Below, piece by piece: positions 16,651 through 26,394 of a stretch of DNA of 64,000 nt. The first letter of the stretch is position 1. Each line of letters begins with the position of its first letter. The notes beneath the pieces are model-generated. The model was not told where the DNA came from, did no database searches, and was given only the letters and a program-made list of their open reading frames with translations. The position numbers and the translations under genes are program-made. Origin of the DNA: Grimontia marina (GTDB taxonomy: Bacteria; Pseudomonadota; Gammaproteobacteria; Enterobacterales; Vibrionaceae); assembly GCF_900060185.1 (NCBI RefSeq), contig NZ_FIZY01000004.1, positions 1-64,000 on the forward strand. Reading direction: 5' to 3'.

Positions 16651-18027
16651 TTAGCGTGGGAACATACCACCGCCACCACCCATGCCGCCCATCATGCCTT
16701 TCATATTGCGCATCATGTTCTTCATGCCGCCCTTCTGCATCTTCTTCATCATCTTCTGCATCTGGGTAAACTGCTTGAGTAGACGGTTAACGTCCTGTAC
16801 CTGAGTACCTGAACCAGCGGCGATACGTTTTTTACGTGAGCCTTTAATCAAGTCTGGACGTGCACGCTCTTTCGGCGTCATGGAGTTGATGATGGCTTCC
16901 ATCTGAACGAAAATTTTATCGTCCACTTGGTTTTTCACATCATCAGACAGGTTTGACATGCCCGGCAGTTTGTCGAGCATCCCCATCATACCGCCCATGT
17001 TCTTCATCTGTTGAAGCTGGTCGCGGAAGTCCTGAAGGTCGAAACCTTTCTTCTCTTTAAACTTCTTCGCCAGTTGCTCGGCTTTGTCTTTGTCGACATT
17101 GCGCTCGAGATCTTCAATCAGTGACAGCACATCACCCATACCAAGGATACGGCTGGCAACACGGTCAGGGTGGAAAGGTTCCAGTGCGTCAGTCTTCTCA
17201 CCTACACCCAGGAACTTGATTGGTTTACCCGTGATATGACGAACAGACAGCGCCGCACCACCACGTGCATCACCGTCTACTTTTGTCAGTACCACACCGG
17301 TTAGCGGCAGCGCATCGTTGAAGGCTTTAGCTGTATTCGCCGCATCCTGACCTGTCATGGCATCGACCACAAACAGAGTTTCAACAGGATTGATTGCCGC
17401 GTGGACGTCTTTAATCTCGTCCATCATCTCTTCGTCGACGTGCAGACGACCTGCAGTATCGACGATAACTACGTCATAGAATTTCAGTTTGCCGTGCGCC
17501 AATGCTTCACTGGCAATATCAACTGGCTTTTGGTCCGGCGTTGATGGGAAGAAATCAATGCCCACATCGCCTGCCAGTGTTTCCAGCTGTTTGATCGCCG
17601 CAGGGCGATAAACGTCAGCAGAGACCACCAGCACTTTCTTCTTGTGGCGCTCTTTGAGCATTTTACCCAGCTTACCGACACTGGTAGTTTTACCTGCACC
17701 TTGCAGGCCCGCCATCAGTACCACAGCCGGTGGCTGCGCTGCCAAATCCAACTCAGAGTTGGATTCACCCATCACTGCTTCAAGTTCAGATTGAACAATC
17801 TTGATGAATTCCTGACCTGGGGTCAGACTTTTCGACACTTCCAGTCCAACTGCGCTTTCTTTTACTTTCTTCACGAAGTCGCGAACCACTGGCAATGCAA
17901 CATCCGCTTCCAGCAGTGCCATGCGTACTTCACGCAGCGTGTCTTTAATATTGTCTTCTGTCAGTCGACCGCGACCGCTGATGTTTTTCAGCGTACGGGA
18001 TAGACGATCCGTTAGGTTTTCAAACAT
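16651..18027 (-). CDS. ffh: signal recognition particle protein Ffh
   Basis: GTPase that with 4.5S RNA forms the bacterial SRP and delivers ribosomes making inner-membrane proteins to FtsY. The 458 residues hold an N domain (about 1-90), a G domain with the P-loop GLQGAGKTTSVGKLG near 108, DTAGR near 190 and TKVDGDARGG near 248, and a methionine-rich M domain ending in a Met/Gly-rich tail. E. coli Ffh has 453 residues. Next to the rpsP operon, as in relatives, and divergent from ypjD. Confidence 0.98.
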   Translation of the reverse strand: MFENLTDRLSRTLKNISGRGRLTEDNIKDTLREVRMALLEADVALPVVRDFVKKVKESAVGLEVSKSLTPGQEFIKIVQSELEAVMGESNSELDLAAQPPAVVLMAGLQGAGKTTSVGKLGKMLKERHKKKVLVVSADVYRPAAIKQLETLAGDVGIDFFPSTPDQKPVDIASEALAHGKLKFYDVVIVDTAGRLHVDEEMMDEIKDVHAAINPVETLFVVDAMTGQDAANTAKAFNDALPLTGVVLTKVDGDARGGAALSVRHITGKPIKFLGVGEKTDALEPFHPDRVASRILGMGDVLSLIEDLERNVDKDKAEQLAKKFKEKKGFDLQDFRDQLQQMKNMGGMMGMLDKLPGMSNLSDDVKNQVDDKIFVQMEAIINSMTPKERARPDLIKGSRKKRIAAGSGTQVQDVNRLLKQFTQMQKMMKKMQKGGMKNMMRNMKGMMGGMGGGGGMFPR

Positions 18028-18289
18028 GTCCTACTCGCTTATCTACGCGATGGCACCACGTGACCCGAAATCCTGTCAGGTGGCGATAAACACAAAATTG
18101 GCGCGATTATATCTCATTATTGCTGATGCTTACATGCTGCCTTTAACGATAGTTTTAAAGTGGCTTGCAGGCACTTTTCCTAAAATTTGTCGCGGGTAAT
18201 CTCAAAGATCGGTCCGTGTTGATAGCGACTCTCAGTTGCGCAAGGTATACTGTTCCCTTCCTTTTTGACGCGATGTTGTTGAAAGACAC

Positions 18290-19087
18290 ATGGATATCTT
18301 TTTAGCACTCACCGCCGCTTTGCTTTATTTTGCGGCGCTTTTGCAAATTATTCCCGGCCTATCCGGCCCGAATCAGATCCCGGCTCGTTCGGTGTTTCTG
18401 AGCGCGTGTGGTGCCTTGGTGCTGCATGCTTACCTGCTTTCTGATCTCATCCTGTCAGGCGGTGGGCAAAACCTCAGCATTCTCAATGTCGCGTCCCTCA
18501 TCAGCTTTATCATTGCCGCGATTACCACTGGGCTCATGTTCAGGATGCGGATTTGGGTGCTACTGCCTGTGGTTTATAGTTTCTCTGCGATTAACCTGAC
18601 CGCAGCCACATTGCTTCCCGGTGCGTTTATCACCCACCTAGAAGCACACCCAGAAGTTCTGGTGCACATTTCCCTCGCCCTTTTCTCTTACTCCACACTG
18701 ATGATTGCCACTTTATATGCCATTCAACTGGCATGGCTCGACCATCAGTTGAAACACAAGAAAAAGCTGGTGATGAATCCCAATCTGCCTCCACTCATGG
18801 CTGTAGAACGACAGCTTTTCAACATCATTCTGATTGGTGAAGTGTTACTGACGTTGACGCTGCTGACCGGTCTTGTGTTTGTGCAGGACATGATTGCTCA
18901 GGGCAAAGCACACAAAGCTGTGCTGTCCGCAATGGCATGGGTTGTCTACGGCGTGCTGCTGTGGGGACATTATCAATCAGGATGGCGTGGACGCCGTGTT
19001 ATCTGGATCAGCATCGTGGGAGCATTCCTCCTAACTCTCGCCTATTTTGGCAGCCGTTTTGTCCGCGAAGTGATTATCGCAGGTTAA
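18290..19087 (+). CDS. ypjD: YpjD/CcsA-like inner membrane protein
   Basis: 265-residue polytopic membrane protein with about eight hydrophobic helices, related to the cytochrome c assembly (CcsA/CcmC) family. E. coli YpjD occupies the same site, divergent from ffh and upstream of corB. The family includes haem-handling proteins, and histidines near membrane segments are present (for example VLHAYLLSD, LVHISLALFSY and LLWGHYQSGWRG). No specific role is established here. The start ATG at 18290 follows GTTGAAAGACAC, a weak ribosome binding site. Cotranscription with the gene at 19234 is possible. Confidence 0.88.
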   Translation: MDIFLALTAALLYFAALLQIIPGLSGPNQIPARSVFLSACGALVLHAYLLSDLILSGGGQNLSILNVASLISFIIAAITTGLMFRMRIWVLLPVVYSFSAINLTAATLLPGAFITHLEAHPEVLVHISLALFSYSTLMIATLYAIQLAWLDHQLKHKKKLVMNPNLPPLMAVERQLFNIILIGEVLLTLTLLTGLVFVQDMIAQGKAHKAVLSAMAWVVYGVLLWGHYQSGWRGRRVIWISIVGAFLLTLAYFGSRFVREVIIAG

Positions 19088-19233
19088 CGGTCTCTCAATT
19101 CAGACGCTCCTTTTTATAGGCTTTCTTTACCCTAACGGGGCGTTTGTGTATAAAGTTTGCGCAGCAATGTTTGACATGGACGCAAATTCTTGCCCTTAAT
19201 TAGGGTTGAACCAAACAAGAAGGAACTTGCAAT

Positions 19234-20508
19234 TTGGACGACATATCGACGGGAACGCTAGCGACCGTTTTGGTATTGCTCATCTTTATTTCTGCGTATT
19301 TTTCCGGCTCCGAAACCGGCATGATGGCATTAAATCGATACCGGCTTCGACACCTATCCAAGCAAGGGCATAAAGGTGCCAAGCGTGTAGAAAAGCTGCT
19401 TGAGCGCCCAGACAGGCTGATTGGCCTGATCCTCATCGGAAATAATCTGGTTAACATTCTCGCTTCTGCCATCGCAACCATTCTGGGCATGCGCCTGTTT
19501 GGCGATCTCGGCGTCGCGATTGCAACCGGCGGCCTCACCCTTGTTATCCTCGTGTTTGCAGAGGTGACACCCAAAACCCTCGCAGCGCTCTATCCAGAAC
19601 GCGTTTCCTACACCAGTAGCCTTTTACTCAATGTTTTGATGAAAGCGCTTTATCCGCTGGTTTGGGTGGTCAATGGCATTACCAATGGCTTCCTACGACT
19701 GATGGGACTCACCACCACTCATGACGGTAAAGATCATTTAAGCTCAGAAGAGCTTCGTACCGTGGTAAACGAGGCGGGCGGGCTCATCCCTCGCCGTCAC
19801 CAGAATATGCTGCTATCAATTCTTGAGCTCGAAGAAATCACCGTGGATGACATCATGGTGCCGCGCAACGAAATCACCGGCATCAATGTCAATGATGACT
19901 GGAAAGCCATCATGCGACAGCTCACCCATGCGCCGCATGGCCGTATGGTGCTCTATCGCGACAATATTGATGAAGTCGTTGGCATGCTTCGTGTACGTGA
20001 AGCCTACCGGATGATGGTAGAAAACGAGTTCAACAAAGAAAACCTGTTACGCGCCGCGGATGAGGTCTACTACATTCCGGAAGGCACACCGTTGAACGTT
20101 CAAATGCTGAAATTCCAGCGCAACAAGCAACGCATCGGTATGATTGTCGACGAATACGGCGACATCATCGGCCTGGTCACTCTGGAAGATATTCTGGAAG
20201 AGATAGTCGGCGAGTTCACTACTTCACTGTCACCAAGTCTGGCAGAGGAAATTACCGCTTTACCAGACGGCAGTTTCATGATTGATGGCACCGCGAATAT
20301 CCGCGACCTCAACAAAAGCCTGAACTGGGATTTGCCGACTGATGGGCCTCGCACTCTCAACGGCCTCATTCTTGAGCACTTGGAAGATATCCCAAGTAGC
20401 CAGCTCAGTATTGAGGTGGAAGGCCATCAGATGGAAATTGTTGAAGTCGCTGAGAATATGATTAAGCAGGTTAAGATCTTACCTGTACCTAAAAGCGCCA
20501 AGACATAA
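19234..20508 (+). CDS. corB: CorB/YfjD family membrane protein (DUF21-CBS-CorC)
   Basis: Inner-membrane protein of the CNNM/CorB family, implicated in magnesium export or resistance. The 424 residues have an N-terminal DUF21 domain with about four membrane segments (ISAYFSGSETGMMALNRY at about 20-38; LIGNNLVNILAS). A CBS pair follows (DIMVPRNEI near 207; IVDEYGDIIGLVTLEDILEE near 305), then a C-terminal CorC_HlyC domain. It closely matches E. coli YfjD. I use the TTG start at 19234, which gives an N-terminus aligned with MEHISTTTL of E. coli and has AAGAAGGA upstream; no ATG fits. Confidence 0.92.
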   Translation: MDDISTGTLATVLVLLIFISAYFSGSETGMMALNRYRLRHLSKQGHKGAKRVEKLLERPDRLIGLILIGNNLVNILASAIATILGMRLFGDLGVAIATGGLTLVILVFAEVTPKTLAALYPERVSYTSSLLLNVLMKALYPLVWVVNGITNGFLRLMGLTTTHDGKDHLSSEELRTVVNEAGGLIPRRHQNMLLSILELEEITVDDIMVPRNEITGINVNDDWKAIMRQLTHAPHGRMVLYRDNIDEVVGMLRVREAYRMMVENEFNKENLLRAADEVYYIPEGTPLNVQMLKFQRNKQRIGMIVDEYGDIIGLVTLEDILEEIVGEFTTSLSPSLAEEITALPDGSFMIDGTANIRDLNKSLNWDLPTDGPRTLNGLILEHLEDIPSSQLSIEVEGHQMEIVEVAENMIKQVKILPVPKSAKT

Positions 20509-20534
20509 CTTACGTAGGTTTATATTGTTACTAA

Positions 20535-20567
20535 AAAAACAGCCAGTAAATTGCTGGCTGTTTTTTT
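20535..20567 (+). terminator. terminator of corB
   Basis: Stem AAAAACAGCCAG / CTGGCTGTTTTT with a 7-base loop and a seven-T tail, 26 bases past the corB stop. Confidence 0.9.
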
Positions 20568-20733
20568 AATATCTCACCCAGTTCAATCCTTCTATCTACC
20601 TCCGCTCCAATTAATCTCACTTTTAATACAAACGACCAAGTTATCAGCTAGTTTTAAAGAGGTGCTCTATCGGTTTTGTGCACCGACTTTCTTTGAATCA
20701 TTTGTTTGTGCTTGCTGAGGAAGGAAAGCAATC

Positions 20734-22035
20734 ATGTTTAACGGGAAACTGAAAAAACAACTGGAAGAACTGGAATTAAGTGCTTCACACAACCAAGCCA
20801 TTTTGGATGCCATCAACAACAGTGTTGCGACAATTCACTTCACACCTGAAGGTGTCGTCAAACACGCAAACAACATATTCCTCGGTGCTGTAGGTTTTAC
20901 GCTTGAGCAATTGACAGGAAAGCATCACAGAGAGTTATGCGACCCTGAGTACGGTCAAAGCATTGAATATCAGAAATTCTGGGAGAGACTGCGTGGTGGT
21001 GAAGTCATCAGTGGGACAGTTCCTCGGCTAAATTCAAAAGGAGAGAGGCTATGGCTTGAAGCCACTTACTTCCCCATTAAAGAAAACGGTGCCGTGGTTG
21101 AGGTGATGAAAATCGCTGCAGACATTACCAAAGAAAAGATCAAGCTAGATGATCAGGCAGCGGTTTTTGACGCACTAAACAAGTCTATGGCAGTGATTGA
21201 GTTTCACCCTGACGGCACTATTATCAAGGCCAATGCTAACTTTCTCGGTGCTGTAGGCTACTCACTCGAACAGATTCAGGGCAAACACCATCGTATGTTC
21301 TGTCCCGATCAATTCTATCAGGATAACCCTAATTTCTGGGCCGATCTTGCTAATGGTGATTTCAAAGGGGGTCAGTTCGAGCGAAAAGACTCCATGGGTA
21401 ATGTCCTCTGGCTCCGAGCGACTTATAACCCTGTCTTTGATGACAAAGGCAATGTTATCCGTGTTGTGAAGTTCGCCAGCAACATTACCGAGAAAGTGAT
21501 ACAAGAGCATGCTATTCGCGATGCTGCGGGTATCGCTTACTCGACCTCAGTGAAAACAGCTGAGATTGCCACCCGGGGTGCAGGTGTCCTGGAGTCAACG
21601 GTTGCGACATCACAGTCTATTTCCGATCAGGTGCTGGAAACCTCTAACGCCATTACCCAACTCAATGAGCAATCGAAGAGCATTGAAGCCATCCTATCCA
21701 CCATCAGCGACATCGCTGACCAAACCAATCTACTGGCACTAAATGCGGCGATTGAGGCAGCGCGAGCCGGTGATCAAGGGCGTGGCTTCGCTGTGGTTGC
21801 AGATGAAGTTCGACAGCTAGCAGCCAGAACCAGTCAATCGACCGCTGAAATTACCGATGTGGTGAAGAAGAACCGCGACCTGACATCTGATGCCACCCGT
21901 AAGATGTCCAGCGTGTCTGAAGCAGCAGAAAAAGGAACCCAGCAGATTTCTGAAGCCTCTTCTGTGATGGAAGAAATACGTTCCGGGGCAGAAAACGTCG
22001 CTCAGACGGTATCTGGTCTAAACGTCGGAACCTGA
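20734..22035 (+). CDS. soluble double-PAS methyl-accepting chemotaxis protein (BdlA-like)
   Basis: Cytoplasmic chemoreceptor of 433 residues with no membrane segment. Two PAS domains in tandem (about 18-130 and 140-255) are clearly duplicates of each other: both have FLGAVG[FY][ST]LEQ followed by GKHHR and end in an ...ITEK/ITKEK linker. The C-terminal receptor signalling hairpin (about 265-430) carries the invariant tip [19 protein letters not shown]. Pseudomonas BdlA, a biofilm-dispersion sensor, has the same PAS-PAS-MCP layout without membrane anchors. The ligand or cofactor is unknown. A good ribosome binding site (GAGGAAGGAAAG) precedes the ATG. It is convergent with the sugar ABC operon and shares its terminator. 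Confidence 0.88.
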   Translation: MFNGKLKKQLEELELSASHNQAILDAINNSVATIHFTPEGVVKHANNIFLGAVGFTLEQLTGKHHRELCDPEYGQSIEYQKFWERLRGGEVISGTVPRLNSKGERLWLEATYFPIKENGAVVEVMKIAADITKEKIKLDDQAAVFDALNKSMAVIEFHPDGTIIKANANFLGAVGYSLEQIQGKHHRMFCPDQFYQDNPNFWADLANGDFKGGQFERKDSMGNVLWLRATYNPVFDDKGNVIRVVKFASNITEKVIQEHAIRDAAGIAYSTSVKTAEIATRGAGVLESTVATSQSISDQVLETSNAITQLNEQSKSIEAILSTISDIADQTNLLALNAAIEAARAGDQGRGFAVVADEVRQLAARTSQSTAEITDVVKKNRDLTSDATRKMSSVSEAAEKGTQQISEASSVMEEIRSGAENVAQTVSGLNVGT

Positions 22036-22050
22036 AAAAAAGCTCAATAA

Positions 22051-22076
22051 AAAACGCTCCCTCGGGAGCGTTTTTT
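22051..22076. terminator. bidirectional terminator between the chemoreceptor and ABC operon
   Basis: AAAACGCTCC-CTC-GGGAGCGTTTTTT, T-rich on both strands, between the convergent genes ending at 22035 and 22094. Confidence 0.88.
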
Positions 22077-22093
22077 ATTCGCGTTATAAGGCC

Positions 22094-23194
22094 TTAACGA
22101 ATTCGCTTACCAGTAGCGGTATCAAACAACACCAGCTTTTCAGGATTAAAGCCAAGGTGCGCCATGTCCCCTGCACTCAGCGTAATATTGGCTGGCATAC
22201 GCGCCACCACTTCCTTACCGCCCAATGAGGTGATGACATAAGTGTCTGCGCCCGTTGGTTCTGTCACATCGACTTTGCAGTGTAAGGTACCTTCGCCATC
22301 GGCTTGTTCGGTAATGTCTTCCGGTCTCACGCCAAGACTCACGGTCTTCCCGACATAAGCAGCTAAGTCTGCAAACCCAACATCAAACGCGATCGATTGA
22401 TTCACACCATCGAACCCTTCCAGTTCCAACACGGTGCGGTTGGTATCCGCTTCCAACACCTTGGCCTCGACCAGATTCATCGAAGGGCTTCCCATAAAGG
22501 TTGCCACAAAGGTATTGGCCGGGTTGTCGTAGACTTCTGCCGGAGATCCGAGTTGCTGCAGCTCGCCATCTTTCATGACCGCAATCTTGGTTGCGAGTGT
22601 CATCGCTTCAATCTGGTCGTGTGTCACATATACAATCGTTGCATTCAAACGCTGGTGAAGACGTTTGATTTCGGTACGCATATCTACTCGAAGCTTTGCA
22701 TCCAGGTTCGATAAAGGTTCGTCAAACAGGAAGATTTTCGGGTCACGTACTAACGCTCTTCCCATCGCCACACGTTGGCGTTGGCCACCAGAAAGCTGAC
22801 CCGGTTTACGGCTAAGCAGGTGTTCAATCTGCAGCATGGAAGAGACTTCATTTATCTTGCGGTCACGCTCCGGTTTTGGAACGTTACGCATTTCAAGTCC
22901 AAACGAGATGTTCTGACCGACGGTCATATTCGGGTACAAAGCGTAAGACTGGAATACCATCGCGATATCACGGTCCGCCGGATGCAGGTCGTTAATCACC
23001 ACATCACCAATGGATACATCCCCATCACTGATGCTGTCGAGACCTGCAATCATGTTAAGCAAAGTCGACTTACCACAGCCTGACGGACCCACCAGCACCA
23101 GAAAATCACCATCATCGATAGCAATGTCGATGCCCTTCAATACCTCAACATGACCAAAACGTTTTTTTACATTATTCAGCGTCAAAGAAGCCAT
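22094..23194 (-). CDS. sugar ABC transporter ATP-binding protein (MalK/UgpC/GtsD type)
   Basis: Energises the sugar importer encoded upstream. The 366 residues comprise a nucleotide-binding domain with Walker A GPSGCGKSTLLNMIAGL near 37, Q-loop FQSYALYPNMTV, signature LSGGQRQRVAMGRALV near 134, Walker B IFLFDEPLSNLD and switch VTHDQIEAMTLA. A C-terminal TOBE domain (about 240-360) with SLGVRPEDI follows, as in the MalK class. Last gene of the operon binding protein - permease - permease - ATPase, 5 bases after the second permease. No glycosidase is linked, so the substrate is inferred from the binding protein. Confidence 0.93.
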   Translation of the reverse strand: MASLTLNNVKKRFGHVEVLKGIDIAIDDGDFLVLVGPSGCGKSTLLNMIAGLDSISDGDVSIGDVVINDLHPADRDIAMVFQSYALYPNMTVGQNISFGLEMRNVPKPERDRKINEVSSMLQIEHLLSRKPGQLSGGQRQRVAMGRALVRDPKIFLFDEPLSNLDAKLRVDMRTEIKRLHQRLNATIVYVTHDQIEAMTLATKIAVMKDGELQQLGSPAEVYDNPANTFVATFMGSPSMNLVEAKVLEADTNRTVLELEGFDGVNQSIAFDVGFADLAAYVGKTVSLGVRPEDITEQADGEGTLHCKVDVTEPTGADTYVITSLGGKEVVARMPANITLSAGDMAHLGFNPEKLVLFDTATGKRIR

Positions 23195-23199
23195 TCACA

Positions 23200-24081
23200 T
23201 TATCCTTTTACTGAGCCAGCCATCAAACCGCGTACGAAATAGCGACCGGCCAGGACATAAACCAAAAGGGTGGGCAGCGCGGCAATCATGGCGCCAGCCA
23301 TGTGCACGTTGTATTCCTTTACACCCGTGGAAGAGTTCACCAGGTTGTTTAGCGCTACAGTGATCGGCGCAGTATCGCCAGATGCAAATGATGCTCCGAA
23401 CAGAAAGTCGTTCCAAATATTGGTGAACTGCCAGATGATGGTTACCACAATGATTGGGCCAGAGCTTGGCAGCAGAATACGGAAGAACATTCGGAAGAAG
23501 CCTGCACCATCAATCATAGCGGCACGTATCAACTCACTAGGAAACGCTTCGTAATAATTGCGGAAAAACAGCGTGGTGAAACCCAAACCATAGATCACAT
23601 GCACCATCACCAGTCCTGGTGTAGTATTCGCTATCCCCAAGGTGCCCAGTACCTGACTCATTGGAACCAACACCACCTGGAAGGGAATGAAACAGCCAAA
23701 CAGCATCAATCCGAACACCCATTTGTGACCGGGAAAACGCCATTTAGTCAGTACATAGCCATTTAGCGCACCCAGAATGGTTGAGAGCAGAACACCCGGC
23801 ACAGTGATAGCAATAGAGTTGCCGAAGTAACCACTGATCCCTTCGCAGGTAAGGCCAATACACGCAGTTCCCCACGCAGCTTTCCAGGGTTCAACTGTCC
23901 ACACCTCCGGTAGCGCCAGCATGTTCCCTTGACGGATTTCATCCAGCTCTTTAAAGGATGTCACCATCATTACAAACAAGGGAAGCAGGTACATACAGGC
24001 AAAAACAATAAGCGTGGTGTAAATCAGCACACGCCAGAATTTAGCGCCTTGAAACGGTGATTTGTTATCAATGCTGTCCAT
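23200..24081 (-). CDS. sugar ABC transporter permease (MalG/GtsC type)
   Basis: Second inner-membrane subunit of the carbohydrate importer, 293 residues with about six helices. The EAA loop that docks on the ATPase is clear: EAFPSELIRAAMIDGAGFF near 190. The protein ends FVRGLMAGSVKG, typical of MalG-class permeases. Its start overlaps the first permease gene by 14 bases, indicating translational coupling. Confidence 0.92.
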   Translation of the reverse strand: MDSIDNKSPFQGAKFWRVLIYTTLIVFACMYLLPLFVMMVTSFKELDEIRQGNMLALPEVWTVEPWKAAWGTACIGLTCEGISGYFGNSIAITVPGVLLSTILGALNGYVLTKWRFPGHKWVFGLMLFGCFIPFQVVLVPMSQVLGTLGIANTTPGLVMVHVIYGLGFTTLFFRNYYEAFPSELIRAAMIDGAGFFRMFFRILLPSSGPIIVVTIIWQFTNIWNDFLFGASFASGDTAPITVALNNLVNSSTGVKEYNVHMAGAMIAALPTLLVYVLAGRYFVRGLMAGSVKG

Positions 24082-24973
24082 GCTTCGGCTCCTTCAACTC
24101 GCTGTAGAGATAAGGGATGATGATCGCTGCAATGGTCATCAGCATGATGATGGCACTCGCTGAACCTACAGCCATCTGGTTTCGTGAGAATGTGTACGAG
24201 TACATAAAGGTGGCAGGCAATGCGGTGGCATTTCCTGGGCCACCGCCAGTCAGCGCGATAACCAGGTCATAGCTCTTGATCGCCATGTGCGCGAGTACAA
24301 TAAAGGCGCTCAAGAATACTGGGCGGAGCTGAGGAATAATAATGCGGCGATACATTTGGAAAGACGATGCCCCATCAAGCTGAGCGGCTTTTAGCATTTC
24401 ACTGTCGATACCACGAAGCCCTGCGAGGAACATAGCCATCACGAAGCCCGAGGTTTGCCAAACACCTGCGATGACAACGGTGTATATCGCCATGTCCGGG
24501 TTAATCAGCCAATCAAAGCTGAAACTCTCCCACCCCAGTTCATGCATGGTTTTTTCCAGCCCAAGACCTGGGTTTAGGAACCACTTCCAGGCAGTACCTG
24601 TCACGATAAAACTCAGTGCCATAGGGTAGAGAAAAATAGGACGTAATCCGCCTTCAATGCGAATTTTCTGATCGAGTAAAATCGCCAGCAACAGTCCCAA
24701 AGCACAGCAAATCACAATGTAGAGAATGCCGAAGATGGCGAGGTTTTCGAGCGCCACCTGCCAGTTAAGACTGTTCCAGAGTTTTTCATAAGGCCGAACC
24801 CCATCGAGGTTATAGTTCGGCAGCATCCGCGAACGGCTGAACGAGATATAGGTTGTCCAGGCGATAAAGCCATAAACAAAAAAGAGGATCAGCGCGAACG
24901 AGGGAGCAATAACAATTTTAGGCAACAGTTGCTGCCAGAACTGGCGTGAACTGTATTTTCCTTGTGAAGCCAT
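24068..24973 (-). CDS. sugar ABC transporter permease (MalF/GtsB type)
   Basis: First inner-membrane subunit of the importer, 301 residues with about six helices and the EAA loop LRGIDSEMLKAAQLDGASSF near 195. I place the start at the ATG at 24973 (MASQGKYSSRQF), preceded by GAAGGATCAACC; an in-frame ATG six codons upstream lacks a ribosome binding site. It lies 82 bases after the binding-protein gene and overlaps the next permease. Confidence 0.92.
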   Translation of the reverse strand: MASQGKYSSRQFWQQLLPKIVIAPSFALILFFVYGFIAWTTYISFSRSRMLPNYNLDGVRPYEKLWNSLNWQVALENLAIFGILYIVICCALGLLLAILLDQKIRIEGGLRPIFLYPMALSFIVTGTAWKWFLNPGLGLEKTMHELGWESFSFDWLINPDMAIYTVVIAGVWQTSGFVMAMFLAGLRGIDSEMLKAAQLDGASSFQMYRRIIIPQLRPVFLSAFIVLAHMAIKSYDLVIALTGGGPGNATALPATFMYSYTFSRNQMAVGSASAIIMLMTIAAIIIPYLYSELKEPKHGQH

Positions 24974-25055
24974 GGTTGATCCTTCAAACAACGAGAAACG
25001 ACTATCCGCAGAATAAAAAGGGGAAGGTGGTTAGCCCTTCCCCTTTTCCATTGGA

Positions 25056-26300
25056 TTATTGAGCATCCTGAACAGCAGCAACCAGTGCTTTCGTCGCTTG
25101 CTTGGAGTCCATTCCGCCATTGAAGTGATTAGTCACCACGTCATAGACCGCGTTTTTCACTGCTGCTGGCGCTGCATGGCCATGGGCCATACTACCGACA
25201 AGCGTGTTGTTTTTGTTGGCTTCTGCCAGATCCGCCATTCCTTTTTTACCACACGCATCAAACGCTTCATTGGACACATCAGTACGTGCAGGCACTGACC
25301 CTTTCACCACGTTAAATGCAGACTGGAATTCCGGAGACATAATGGCTTTTGCCATCGCTTTCTGCGCATCCGAGTCGCCCACATCGAACATCACAAATTG
25401 GTCGGAGTTGAAGGTCACCATGCCTTGCGTGCCTGGCATACGGAAGCAGAGGAAATCTTCATTTGGCTTCTTACCGGCTTTCAGGAATTCACCTTTCGCC
25501 CAGTCACCCATGATTTGCATGCCTGCTTTGTCTTCAATCACCATAGCTGATGCCAGGTTCCAGTCGCGACCCGGGAAGTTCTTATCCACATAGCCACGTA
25601 GCTGTGACATACGGTCAAAGACTTTGACCATAGTGTCTGAACCCAGTGCTTTCGGATCTAAATCTACCATCGCTTTACGGTAGAAATCGATACCGCCCGT
25701 CGTCAGTACGACACCATCAAAGATGGTCGCATCCTGCCAAGCCTGACCACCATGAGCCAATGGGATATAGCCAGCGGCTTTCAGCTTATCCAGCGTATCA
25801 ATCAGCTCGTCCCAGTTGGTCGGCTGTTTTGCGCCCACTTTATCCAGTAATTTTTTGTTGGCCCAAATCCAGTTGGTCGAGTGAACGTTGACCGGTGCAG
25901 ATACCCACTTGCCGTCGTATTTGGCGAAGTTTTGCAGCGCATTAGGAACAACAGTGTTCCAGCCTTCTGCTGCAGCCACCCCATTCAGGTTGGCAACAAC
26001 GTCTTCCGCAGCCCAATCCTGAATATCAAAACCCAGCATTTGTACCGCCGTAGGAGGATTACCCGAGGTGACGCGAGCTCGCAGAACCGTCATTGCGTTA
26101 CCACCGCCGCCACCGGCAACTGGCATGTCCTGCCAGCCGACGCCCTGGCTCGCCAGATCATCCTTAAGCACATTCAGCGCTGCGGCTTCACCGCCCGACG
26201 TCCACCAGTGCAGCACTTCTACATCTTCAGCCTGTGTTGAGGTCGCCGTTCCTAATGCGACAGCAGCTGATAGCATTGACATTACCAGTTGATTTTTCAT
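25056..26300 (-). CDS. sugar ABC transporter substrate-binding protein (glucose/mannose GtsA-like)
   Basis: Periplasmic solute-binding protein of family 1, 414 residues, with a Sec signal peptide cleaved after about residue 25 (STQA-ED). Sequence blocks such as [46 protein letters not shown] and [16 protein letters not shown] match, from memory, the glucose-binding proteins of Pseudomonas (GtsA) and Thermus better than maltose- or glycerol-phosphate-binding proteins. A glucose/mannose-type monosaccharide is therefore the likely ligand (inferred). First gene of the transport operon, directly downstream of its probable LacI-type regulator. Confidence 0.88.
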   Translation of the reverse strand: MKNQLVMSMLSAAVALGTATSTQAEDVEVLHWWTSGGEAAALNVLKDDLASQGVGWQDMPVAGGGGGNAMTVLRARVTSGNPPTAVQMLGFDIQDWAAEDVVANLNGVAAAEGWNTVVPNALQNFAKYDGKWVSAPVNVHSTNWIWANKKLLDKVGAKQPTNWDELIDTLDKLKAAGYIPLAHGGQAWQDATIFDGVVLTTGGIDFYRKAMVDLDPKALGSDTMVKVFDRMSQLRGYVDKNFPGRDWNLASAMVIEDKAGMQIMGDWAKGEFLKAGKKPNEDFLCFRMPGTQGMVTFNSDQFVMFDVGDSDAQKAMAKAIMSPEFQSAFNVVKGSVPARTDVSNEAFDACGKKGMADLAEANKNNTLVGSMAHGHAAPAAVKNAVYDVVTNHFNGGMDSKQATKALVAAVQDAQ

Positions 26301-26372
26301 GTTTACCTCGTTTGTTTCGTGACATGACCGTTAGGTCCGTGTACCCAAACAACTTGCGGCTATTACCTACAC

Positions 26373-26394
26373 AAAGCTTGTTAAAACAAGCTTT
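26373..26394. promoter_or_regulatory. palindrome at the end of the LacI gene (candidate operator)
   Basis: AAAGCTTG-TTAAAA-CAAGCTTT: perfect 8-base arms overlapping the stop codon of the regulator and about 75 bases upstream of the binding-protein gene. There is no T-tract, so an operator is as likely as a terminator. Confidence 0.35.

Noticed and set aside
26340-26352. Sequence GTACCCAAACAAC resembling the end of the 28694-28959 element
   Set aside because: No second inverted end in the neighbourhood; likely chance.
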